Source of the DNA: Psychrobacter sp. BI730
Lineage (GTDB): Bacteria; Pseudomonadota; Gammaproteobacteria; Pseudomonadales; Moraxellaceae
DNA: 64,000 bases
Direction: 5' to 3'
Assembly: GCF_013414195.1 (NCBI RefSeq)
Contig: NZ_JAATTV010000009.1
Span: 62,001 to 126,000 of the forward strand
Part shown: positions 42,901-50,206 of the stretch, piece after piece
How the letters are laid out: every line of letters begins with the position of its first letter
Position numbering within the stretch: position 1 is the first letter of the stretch
The notes under the pieces: generated by a model
Databases searched by the model: none
The model's input: the letters and a program-made list of their open reading frames with translations, nothing else
Told to the model about the DNA's origin: nothing
Position numbers and translations under genes: made by a program

Positions 42901-43894
42901 CACGCTGTTGAGCCAAGCCAGACAGTTGCTGCTCAATAGCTTTCAGCTGTGACTTAGCATCACTTAGCTTATGTTCCGCTTGTTGATAGCCGAGCTGCTG
43001 CTGATAGTGAGCGCTTTGAGCATCGTCTTTGAGCCATTGCTCTTGGTTGATACGAGCAGTGAGCTTGTCTTGCTGAGCTTTGAGCGTGTCATAATCGGCC
43101 TGTAGCGTTGATACTTCAGCAGCACTACGCTCATGCGCTACTTTCTGCTGTTGATGCGTTTGCTTAGCTTGATAGAGCTGCTGAATAGCGAGCTGCTGCT
43201 CGATATCAGCTAGTGTTAATGCCAACTCTTCATAACGCTGCGCACTAGCCGCCTGTTTAGACAGTGACTTTTGTTGGCGTAATAGCTCGCTTTGCATATC
43301 GTGCAGGCGCGCTAGATTGTCTTTTGTTCTCTCTAACTTCTTTTGTGTTTCTTCACGGCGCGCCTGATAGCGCGAGACACCTGCCGCCTCTTCGATAAAC
43401 TCACGCAGCTGCACGGGACTAGACTCAACAATGCGCCCAATCATGCCTTGCTCAATCACCGCATAGCTACGTGCACCCAGCCCTGTACCTAAAAACACAT
43501 CGACCACATCACGGCGACGACAACGCGTACCATTGATAAAATAATCTGAGCGGCCATCTTTATTTACCTGACGGCGAACCGATAGCTCTTGGTACAAGTT
43601 AAACTCGTGGCGAATGCCAGTCTGCTCATCTTGGGTATGCTCAAAAGTCAGCTCAACACTGGCGACACTTTTTGCTGTCTTATCCTGCGTACCAGCAAAG
43701 ATAACATCACTCATCGCCCCGCCGCGTAACTGCTTGGCTGAGGTTTCGCCCAGCACCCAGCGGATAGCATCAATCACATTGGATTTGCCACAGCCGTTCG
43801 GCCCGACGATGGCGGTGATACCATGACGAAAAGTAAAAGTGGTTGGATTGGCAAAGGATTTGAAGCCTGCCAGCTTTAGGGATTTTAAACGCAT
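39950..43894 (-). CDS. smc: Chromosome partition protein SMC
   Basis: SMC-family ATPase that organises and helps segregate the chromosome. The N-terminal head has the Walker A GPNGCGKSN (31-39) and the C-terminal head has the ABC signature LSGGEKTLTALSL and the Walker B/D-loop FCVLDEVDAPLDD. Two very long coiled coils rich in Gln/Ala/Glu frame the hinge in the middle. At 1314 aa it is longer than typical bacterial SMC (about 1150-1190). Extra residues appear as a Ser/Asn/Asp-rich insert just before the hinge and another in the hinge region. Confidence 0.95.
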   Translation of the reverse strand: MRLKSLKLAGFKSFANPTTFTFRHGITAIVGPNGCGKSNVIDAIRWVLGETSAKQLRGGAMSDVIFAGTQDKTAKSVASVELTFEHTQDEQTGIRHEFNLYQELSVRRQVNKDGRSDYFINGTRCRRRDVVDVFLGTGLGARSYAVIEQGMIGRIVESSPVQLREFIEEAAGVSRYQARREETQKKLERTKDNLARLHDMQSELLRQQKSLSKQAASAQRYEELALTLADIEQQLAIQQLYQAKQTHQQQKVAHERSAAEVSTLQADYDTLKAQQDKLTARINQEQWLKDDAQSAHYQQQLGYQQAEHKLSDAKSQLKAIEQQLSGLAQQRAQSLADIERLKAEQAEQNQALEALRPQLTELTDKRDNYKRNEQPLQRVWHETQNNLSRLQDKARSLEQQQAINAQAQKRHQQSYDKWQRREQNWQNLWQQLQQSIAPSASDSADVSKTDDEQVLSQLLEQQVTELNTQLQQVERQREAVDERLSEIQPQAHSLQQRLNAQQSKLSDNEKRHALLAGEYDTLHQILHPKPTQKQSAKSKVIETDNADSDGIHHQPLAIATLREQIELSAKGQKYAPLLDSILALWLDSHVLVANQQANQIKQSDANNANGISQSADSLWQALEHDITDLLTYQTAQNTSASANDKALIETGHSLWLPTAQNDISDHDFISELPDSLIDKVLPLSQLIKQPTLALWQQCYIYTAQFETSQQHEIDTLTDVLKSLPPSAILLTADGWLISRHGTINLSKFAGAQDEQNDSNSQFLTQRLQQRTRLQALEDLLDEFESKIQEQQKSIAKNQRDYDALMVSLEETRAQAEQLTRDKHKYQQQLITERANAERLQADSQRLNADKATLEQEKQELAQEQQTLEQEQQHIESEIATLTPQIAEARATTQQLQAERSELNRARQADDDAWQALQLRIQQYEMRLEHSVSSLARATEQHDNSLENEQSLQTRHEQQQTKLPELQAALQSAQITRDEQQVLLNERDTALTALKQTYAEQQTAFDTLQNTLQKQQSELAHHATELALSAARLEDASAHTQSALDAYYRVSHKYKAQAEQPQQSISVSNLLADFIAHDRRVRPDKIAELESERAKLTQQLSKIGSVNLAAVAELAEVNERLEPLAQQTADIAASMQTLTEAIASIDETTKTLFMQTLDAVNNELANLFAKVFGGGQASLTLNTDEMLANTPKSEQWRAGLTLMAQPKGKRNSRLAVLSGGEKTLTALSLIFAIFKQHPAPFCVLDEVDAPLDDANVARFTSLIHELADDLQFIFISHNKLTMQIADELKGITMPSAGISTLVSVSLDEAARYVES

Positions 43895-43960
43895 GAAGAG
43901 TCAATAAACTTAGCAAAAACAGGCGGCTATTCTACCTGAAATTGTAGTGGGTTTTTAGGG

Positions 43961-44902
43961 TTAAACTGCTAAGTGCATAAACGATTTTGATTCTAGGCTT
44001 TGATGGAACCCTCGTAATAGTTTTTGCTCCACTTGGCAGACGCTATTTTCTGCTAAGTAGCGATTATTAAACTCGATGAAGGCTGACCAAGAGATACTTG
44101 CTACTTCTAAGTGATCGACTATTTCTAACAGCTCTGGTCTTAGCAAATGCTGATACTTTCTTGGCCGTTTATGACATAGAGCCAGCTCCCGATCTACGAG
44201 CGTTTGCTTGTTTTGCTTTAGCGCGTCACCACCGATAAATAACAATAAAAACTTTGCCCCTTTATCGATAAAGCCTTTTTCTAATAAGTGCTCATACATC
44301 AAACAATACTTTAGGATTGGGTCTGGGTTTTTCCGACCAGCGAGTTTTAACTCATTCGCTATCAATACATTCCCCTGATGGTTATAGGCTAGGTTGTCCA
44401 TATACATGGCTTTTAGCTCTGTACTGTTTTCAAACATACCGCTATTACCATGTGTCGACCATGATCCACTCGGCTCAAAGCTGATAAATTGCTGATAAAA
44501 TAAGTTCAGATAAACATCACTGCACAAACTCAAAAAGATATCGAATTCTTTATTGAGATAGTCTTCAGAAAAGAACGTTACGCGGCGCACGGCTTCTCTC
44601 GCATTACAGATACCCATCGTTTGCGTTGAATACGTCTCTAGCTGCTCAGTTTCATTCATTTTTGTATTGAGCTTTTTGATGACTGATTGCTCAATCTCCT
44701 CTATATTTTTGTCCTTTAACTCTGGGTGGGCCGCCCATTCAATGATTTGGCGTACGTATTGCTTTTTAGTAATACCTAAAATACGCTGCGGCTCCCATGC
44801 CAAAAACTCTACCATATTAGAGAGACCCGTCGTCCATGATAACTGGTCTTTTAGATGATTCATTGAGCCGAAAACACGGCGGTATTTTTCTGCAGCTTTC
44901 AT
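43961..44902 (-). CDS. Orphan protein with an ExK motif
   Basis: 313-aa soluble protein of unknown family, between smc and a TauE-type permease. No signal peptide or membrane segment. Its middle contains the segment MDNLAYNHQGNVLIANELKL (about 168-187), which has D169, E184-x-K186 with hydrophobic flanks, followed by KNPDPILKYCLMYEHLLEKG, a layout that could be a PD-(D/E)xK nuclease core. This is an idea only. The ATG at 44900-44902 has no obvious strong ribosome site. It differs from its housekeeping neighbours in style and may be acquired. Confidence 0.7.
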   Translation of the reverse strand: MKAAEKYRRVFGSMNHLKDQLSWTTGLSNMVEFLAWEPQRILGITKKQYVRQIIEWAAHPELKDKNIEEIEQSVIKKLNTKMNETEQLETYSTQTMGICNAREAVRRVTFFSEDYLNKEFDIFLSLCSDVYLNLFYQQFISFEPSGSWSTHGNSGMFENSTELKAMYMDNLAYNHQGNVLIANELKLAGRKNPDPILKYCLMYEHLLEKGFIDKGAKFLLLFIGGDALKQNKQTLVDRELALCHKRPRKYQHLLRPELLEIVDHLEVASISWSAFIEFNNRYLAENSVCQVEQKLLRGFHQSLESKSFMHLAV

Positions 44903-44953
44903 ACTAATAATGTCTCACGGTTTGCATACTAATTTTATAAAAACTCATTATTG

Positions 44954-45760
44954 CTATAAAACACCCAATCCACTCAGTAACAACTGCCCTCCAGCAAATA
45001 TCAATAATATGCCAAATGCGCGCTTAAGCATGAGCGCAGGTAAGATATGGGCAAGCTTGGCGCCCACCTTTGCCATCGCAAAGCTGGCGACTGAAATAAA
45101 CAAAAATCCTGTGACATGGACAAACCCTATCGTACCCTCAGGCAGGTTGACCACGTCTTGACCGAACCAAGCAAAGCCCGCTGCTCCAGCCAAAGCAATT
45201 GGTAGACCACATGCCGCTGACGTGCCGACTGATTGTTTCATCGGAAGCCCTGCCCAATTTAAGAAAGGTACGGTCAAGCTGCCGCCGCCAATGCCAAAAA
45301 TAGAGGACGCCATACCAATGCCAGTACCTGCACCAAACTGGATGCCGGCCGATGGTAACGGTTTGCCCACCTGCTCTTTATTCGAAAAGAACAGCATTTT
45401 TAGAGCGACTAATAGCGCACCGAAACCAATGATAGCCTGTAGCGCCTGTCCATCAATCATATCCGCGATACCAGCGCCAACCAAACTACCGATGACCAAC
45501 CCAAGCGCCATCTTGCGCCATACTTCCCAGCGCACGCCGCCACGCTTGTTGTGTGCAGTCAATGAGCTGATTGAGGTCACTACGATAGTTGCCAGTGACG
45601 TCCCGATGGCCAAATGGGTGATTACTTCTGGCGAAAAGTCATAAGCGGTAAAAATCCAAACCAATGCGGGCACGATAATCATACCACCGCCGACGCCAAA
45701 CAGTCCCGCGCTGACACCTGCAAACGCGCCTGCAATCACAAACCACACATATAACATCAT
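44954..45760 (-). CDS. TauE/SafE-family sulfite exporter-like permease
   Basis: 268-aa membrane protein with about eight hydrophobic segments. It carries the family features: the glycine-rich N-terminal AGLFGVGGGMIIVPALVW, repeated in the second half as SSIFGIGGGSLTVPFLNW, and the T-S-[AL]-based TSLATIVVTSISS and GTSAACGLPIALAG. The two internal repeats reflect the inverted-duplication architecture of the family. It is predicted to export sulfite, organosulfonates or other anions; the substrate is not deducible. Divergent from birA. Confidence 0.9.
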   Translation of the reverse strand: MMLYVWFVIAGAFAGVSAGLFGVGGGMIIVPALVWIFTAYDFSPEVITHLAIGTSLATIVVTSISSLTAHNKRGGVRWEVWRKMALGLVIGSLVGAGIADMIDGQALQAIIGFGALLVALKMLFFSNKEQVGKPLPSAGIQFGAGTGIGMASSIFGIGGGSLTVPFLNWAGLPMKQSVGTSAACGLPIALAGAAGFAWFGQDVVNLPEGTIGFVHVTGFLFISVASFAMAKVGAKLAHILPALMLKRAFGILLIFAGGQLLLSGLGVL

Positions 45761-45932
45761 AGAACGAACCTTTTATAATACTGACTGGCACTATAGTACT
45801 CACTAGCGCTTAGGCGTGCTTAATTGTATTTGCCAAATCTCAACGCGACCTTTATGCTGTTTACTCGGTACTGTCTGACCGCAACAATCGCTCAGTATAT
45901 CAAAGTTTCCTTTAACCACATCGACTAAACTT

Positions 45933-46922
45933 ATGCCGCCACTCACTAGTTTTTCTACCTATTTATCCGAGCTCAATCACCGTCATGTGGCTAGTAGCGC
46001 CTCGACCAATAGTGAGCTGATAGAAGCCCTGCAAAACGGGGCGTTAGATGTCGCCACCGTACACGTTTTGACCGCGGAAACCCAAAGCGCAGGTCGTGGA
46101 CAGCACGGGCGCTCGTGGCAATCACCGCGCGGCAATGTCTATCTGTCGCTATACCATCCTGTGCATATGCCAATCAGTGGCTTATTATCGCTCATCATTG
46201 GTCTTGAGCTGGCAAAAATGCCCGTCATTCAGATGTTGAACGAGCAACTACAAGCGCAGGGACTGACGCCAATTGGTGTGAAATGGGCAAATGACTTGGG
46301 TTTTTATCAGCAAGCTCAGAGCCAATCTAAAGAACAATCCAAAGAGCAATCTATGACGGACAGCTCGGTATTGGATTCCGTATTGGATAGTGATGTAGCA
46401 AATCAGCGTACGCTACCCTTTAATAAACTGGCTGGGATTTTGATAGAGCCAGTGACGAAGGCTGGTAGGTTGATCGGTGTGGTGCTAGGTATTGGCCTAA
46501 ACGTACAGGCAGCACCAAAGCTCACCACACAAACGTCTGAGGGCATGAGTTACCAAGCGATTAGCTTACAAGACATTAATGAGATGCTGTCTTTAGAGAC
46601 ACAACCTGCGAGCCTACCAGACCTACCAATGCTCTATCAGCAGATGTGCAAAGCATTGATGGCGGCGATGACACGCTTTGAGCATTTGGGCATAGAACAG
46701 CCAACGGGTCATACTTATTATTTGGATAGTTTTTTGGAGCAGTTTGCGACGATGGATGCGCTATCAGGTCTACATTTGCGCGTCACCCAGGACTATAATA
46801 ACGAAGAAAAAGTCGTGACAGGAATCGCTTGCGGTGTCGACACACATGGCTGTTTGCAATTGCGCCAAGATAACGGTAAGATTTCTACGCTTTTTACTGG
46901 ACGCATCGACGTTATTTATTAG
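45933..46922 (+). CDS. birA: Biotin--protein ligase, catalytic form
   Basis: Activates biotin as biotinyl-AMP and attaches it to carboxylase lysines. The active-site loop GRGQHGRSWQSP and the LWPNDL-like GVKWANDL are present, with a C-terminal domain. The 329-aa product starts almost directly with the catalytic domain, so the N-terminal helix-turn-helix found in E. coli BirA is absent: it probably cannot repress the biotin genes itself. There is an insert with short repeats (QSKEQSKEQS, SVLDSVLDSD) around residues 130-153. It is followed by coaX after 59 bp, as in other gammaproteobacteria. Confidence 0.92.
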   Translation: MPPLTSFSTYLSELNHRHVASSASTNSELIEALQNGALDVATVHVLTAETQSAGRGQHGRSWQSPRGNVYLSLYHPVHMPISGLLSLIIGLELAKMPVIQMLNEQLQAQGLTPIGVKWANDLGFYQQAQSQSKEQSKEQSMTDSSVLDSVLDSDVANQRTLPFNKLAGILIEPVTKAGRLIGVVLGIGLNVQAAPKLTTQTSEGMSYQAISLQDINEMLSLETQPASLPDLPMLYQQMCKALMAAMTRFEHLGIEQPTGHTYYLDSFLEQFATMDALSGLHLRVTQDYNNEEKVVTGIACGVDTHGCLQLRQDNGKISTLFTGRIDVIY

Positions 46923-46981
46923 GCTTAGACAACTATATTGATGAACATCATCATTAACGAGCACTATATAAAGGGACTTTT

Positions 46982-47710
46982 ATGCTCTGGCTTGATCTTG
47001 GAAATACCCGCCTAAAATACTGGCTCACCGATGATATCGGACAAATAGTCGCGCATGATGCCAAGCAGCACCTGCAAGCGCCTGCCGAATTACTTATGGG
47101 TCTGACGGATCGCTTTGAGCGTTATGCGCCTGACTTTATTGGTATCTCATCGGTATTGGGTGACAATCTCAATGCCAAAGTATCAGAGACACTCAGTCGT
47201 TTGAATATTCCGTTTGAGTTTGTCCATGTCGATGCCGCACATGCGCTGATGAAAAGTGCTTACAATGATCAGCAGCTCGGCTGTGATCGCTGGCTACAGA
47301 TGCTCGGTGCGGTCGATAAGAAAAAACGCCAGTGTGTGATTGGTTGTGGTACAGCGGTAACCATTGATTTGATTGATCATGCTGAGCATTTGGGCGGTTA
47401 TATTTTCCCTAGCATCTACCTGCAACGTGAATCACTGTTCTCTGGTACTAAGCAAATCACTATCTCGAACGGTACTTTTGATAGCGTCAACCAAGGCTTA
47501 ACCACTCAAGACGCGGTACATCGCGGTATTTTGCTCTCTATCGTCGGCGCGATCAATGAGATTAGCCATCGTCACCCTAATTTTGAATTGATTATGACAG
47601 GCGGTGATGCAGCTATTATTTCGCAGCACGTTAATCGTCCAGTGCGCTTACGTGATGATTTATTACTAAATGGTTTGGCAAGATACTTTGATTATCGCAA
47701 TAAGTCTTAA
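46982..47710 (+). CDS. coaX: Type III pantothenate kinase
   Basis: Phosphorylates pantothenate in the first step of CoA synthesis. Features: LDLGNTRLKYW at the N-terminus (phosphate-binding), GCDRWLQMLGA and GCGTAVTIDLID (ASKHA fold). The 242 aa match CoaX. Type III enzymes are not inhibited by CoA and need a monovalent cation. AAAGGG lies about 7 nt before ATG. Follows birA, often as one operon. Confidence 0.95.
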   Translation: MLWLDLGNTRLKYWLTDDIGQIVAHDAKQHLQAPAELLMGLTDRFERYAPDFIGISSVLGDNLNAKVSETLSRLNIPFEFVHVDAAHALMKSAYNDQQLGCDRWLQMLGAVDKKKRQCVIGCGTAVTIDLIDHAEHLGGYIFPSIYLQRESLFSGTKQITISNGTFDSVNQGLTTQDAVHRGILLSIVGAINEISHRHPNFELIMTGGDAAIISQHVNRPVRLRDDLLLNGLARYFDYRNKS

Positions 47711-47743
47711 CCGCTTATAGATAATTCGGTTTAACGTTGACAC

Positions 47744-47779
47744 AAAAAAAGCAGCACGTTTTGAACGTGCTGCTTTTTT
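47744..47779 (+). terminator. Bidirectional terminator between coaX and ivd
   Basis: Perfect 10-bp stem GCAGCACGTT/AACGTGCTGC with a 3-nt loop (47751-47773), with A and T tracts on both sides. It serves converging genes. Confidence 0.95.
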
Positions 47780-47833
47780 ATTTTACTATTAGAAAATAGC
47801 TAACGTGTTTCTAGTTATTGCCACAATACTTTC

Positions 47834-49021
47834 TTATTTGGTCTCGTTAAACAGCTCACGACCGACTAGCATACGGCGAATTTCACTGGTACCTGCGCCA
47901 ATCTCATACAGCTTGGCATCGCGCCAGTAGCGACCAAGTGGATACTCGTTGGTATAGCCATTACCGCCAAATATTTGAATACCCTCGCCTGCCATCCATG
48001 TGGCTTTTTCGGCACACCATAGAATCACACTGGCACAGTCTTTACGCACTTCTCGACTATGACCAGCACCGCGCGCGTCCAACATATCGAGGTTTTTACC
48101 CACGGTATATAGGAAGCTACGACCGGCTTGCAGTATGGTATACATGTCCGCAACTTTACCTTGGATAAGCTGAAACTCACCGATGGCTTGACCAAACTGC
48201 TTACGATCATGGATATAAGGCACAACATTGTCCATCACTGCTTGCATGATACCAATAGGACCTGCAGCCAATACAGCGCGCTCGTAATCTAGGCCACTCA
48301 TCAATACCTTAACGCCTTCATTGAGACCGCCCAAGATATTTTCGCTTGGTACTTTTACATTATTAAAAGTCATCTCGCCAGTATGGCTGCCACGCATGCC
48401 GAGCTTGTCTAGCTTTTGTGCGGTACCAAAACCTTCCATACCTTTTTCAACGATAAAGGCCGTCATGCCTTTTACACCCATCTCAGGGTTGGTCTTGGCA
48501 TAGACCACCATTACGTCAGCATCAGGACCATTGGTGATCCACATTTTGCTACCGTTCAAAATATAGCTACCGTCTTTTTCTTCAGCTTTTAGCTTCATAC
48601 TAACGACGTCTGAGCCAGCGCCTGTCTCACTCATTGCCAATGCACCGATGAATTCACCGCTGATTAGTTTCGGCAGATATTTCTGCTTTTGTTCTTCAGA
48701 ACCATTACGTTTGATTTGGTTAATACATAGATTAGAGTGTGCACCATAGCTAAGCGCTACCGATGCCGAAGCTCGGCTAATCTCTTCCATCGCGACCATA
48801 TGGGCAACGTAGCCCATGTTGGAGCCGCCGTACTCTTCAGGAACGGTAATGCCATGTAGACCGAGGTCACCCATCTTCTGCCACAGATCCATTGGGAACT
48901 CATCACTGCTATCAATCTCAGCAGCACGTGGAGCGATCTCGTTTGCTGCAAACTGCTGTACGACATCACGTAGGGCGTCGATATCTTCGCCAAGTTGAAA
49001 ATTCAATCCAGGTAAACTCAT
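47834..49021 (-). CDS. ivd: Isovaleryl-CoA dehydrogenase
   Basis: FAD-dependent acyl-CoA dehydrogenase that turns isovaleryl-CoA into 3-methylcrotonyl-CoA in leucine breakdown. Substrate/FAD segments: [15 protein letters not shown] (FAD-binding), [17 protein letters not shown], and [38 protein letters not shown] at the C-terminus; the catalytic Glu lies in the helix before [10 protein letters not shown], by family comparison. 395 aa. It is the last gene of the minus-strand leucine cluster, with a 205-bp gap after the HMG-CoA lyase gene that holds palindromic element C. Confidence 0.93.
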   Translation of the reverse strand: MSLPGLNFQLGEDIDALRDVVQQFAANEIAPRAAEIDSSDEFPMDLWQKMGDLGLHGITVPEEYGGSNMGYVAHMVAMEEISRASASVALSYGAHSNLCINQIKRNGSEEQKQKYLPKLISGEFIGALAMSETGAGSDVVSMKLKAEEKDGSYILNGSKMWITNGPDADVMVVYAKTNPEMGVKGMTAFIVEKGMEGFGTAQKLDKLGMRGSHTGEMTFNNVKVPSENILGGLNEGVKVLMSGLDYERAVLAAGPIGIMQAVMDNVVPYIHDRKQFGQAIGEFQLIQGKVADMYTILQAGRSFLYTVGKNLDMLDARGAGHSREVRKDCASVILWCAEKATWMAGEGIQIFGGNGYTNEYPLGRYWRDAKLYEIGAGTSEIRRMLVGRELFNETK

Positions 49022-49116
49022 AACTATTCCTTGTATATAAATATTTTTAATATCTTGAATTTTAATCTGTTTTTTAAAGCCAATATAACTGTATTTTTGA
49101 TACCGTTTTTAATGTC

Positions 49117-49222
49117 ATAGTCAATTTAATGTGAAAGTATGGCAAGGCAACCGAGTGTAGATGTATATCGAATACTTCAAACGAGGTTAACGCTGTCATA
49201 CCTTCACAGTGCATTGACTATA
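49117..49222. repeat. Palindromic element copy C
   Basis: About 105 bp in the HMG-CoA lyase-ivd gap. The left arm is ATAGTCAATTTAATGTGAAA; the right arm read in reverse complement is ATAGTCAATGCACTGTGAAG, so the two ends pair along about 20 bases with few mismatches. The centre is shared with B and E: GGCAACCGAGTGTAGATGTA and ACGAGGTTAACGCTG. The best-preserved hairpin of the family. Confidence 0.92.
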
Positions 49223-49226
49223 CTAA

Positions 49227-50147
49227 TTAAGACTGGCGTTTATTAATGATGGCACGTGCCACATTTGAGCCATTCGGACGCTTTAAGAACGCACTGATAC
49301 GCTCGCCTGCCACGACCAATTTTCCCAAATCGATACCTGTGCTAATACCCATGCCATGCAGCATATACACCACATCTTCAGTCGCGACATTGCCCGTTGC
49401 GCCTTTAGCATAAGGACAACCGCCCAAGCCAGCGACAGAGGTATCAAACTCACTCACACCCATCTGCAAGGCAGCCAAAGTATTGCTCAATGCTTGACCA
49501 TAAGTATCATGAAAATGACCCGATAGCATAGAGATATCGGCATACTCAAGTGCTGCCTGCAAGGCTCGTTGTACTTTGAGCGGTGTACCCACACCGATCG
49601 TATCGGCAATGCCAATCTGCTCTGAACCGATCTCAATCAAACGCTTGGTGACATACGCTACTTGGCTAGGGTCAATCTCACCTTCATAAGGACAACCAAC
49701 CGTACAAGAAATCACGCCACGTACTTTGATGCCTTGCGCTTTTGCCGCAGCAGCCACTGGCGCAAAACGTTCGATACTCTCATCAATACTACAGTTGATG
49801 TTTTTTTGACTAAAGGTTTCACTGGCTGAGCCAAAGATGACGATTTCATCAGGGCGATGTACGATGGCATTTTCAAATCCGCGCATATTGGGCACCAGTA
49901 CCGAGTAGCAAACGTCCGTCTGCCGCGTCGGTGCTAGTGCGTCGAGCAACGCGCTGTTATCGCCCATTTGTGGCACCCACTTTGGCGAGACAAAACTGGT
50001 CGCCTCTAACTTCTTGACACCCGCCGCAATCAAATCATTGATAAGCGTTTGCTTAACCTCAGTCGGCACCGTCATGGATTCGTTTTGTAGTCCATCACGC
50101 GGACTGACATCAACGATGCTGACATGGCTTGGATACGAATGGCTCAT
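49227..50147 (-). CDS. hmgL: Hydroxymethylglutaryl-CoA lyase
   Basis: Cleaves HMG-CoA to acetyl-CoA and acetoacetate in the last step of leucine breakdown. TIM-barrel enzyme with the family patterns VSPRDGLQNE near the N-terminus (metal-binding), KLEATSFVSPKWVPQM, SGHFHDTYGQALSN (metal-binding His) and the catalytic-Cys loop VAGLGGCPYAKGATGN. 306 aa. The ribosome site AAGGAC lies before the ATG. Also called liuE or mvaB in other genera. Confidence 0.95.
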   Translation of the reverse strand: MSHSYPSHVSIVDVSPRDGLQNESMTVPTEVKQTLINDLIAAGVKKLEATSFVSPKWVPQMGDNSALLDALAPTRQTDVCYSVLVPNMRGFENAIVHRPDEIVIFGSASETFSQKNINCSIDESIERFAPVAAAAKAQGIKVRGVISCTVGCPYEGEIDPSQVAYVTKRLIEIGSEQIGIADTIGVGTPLKVQRALQAALEYADISMLSGHFHDTYGQALSNTLAALQMGVSEFDTSVAGLGGCPYAKGATGNVATEDVVYMLHGMGISTGIDLGKLVVAGERISAFLKRPNGSNVARAIINKRQS

Positions 50148-50206
50148 ACTTGTCGTCCTTTTTGTTATTTGCCCTTTTATGAGACTTTTTTATTAGGCTT
50201 CGTCAG

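Noticed and set aside
45222-45644. 140-codon frame antisense within the TauE-type permease
   Set aside because: Overlaps a membrane protein with clear internal repeats; a shadow.
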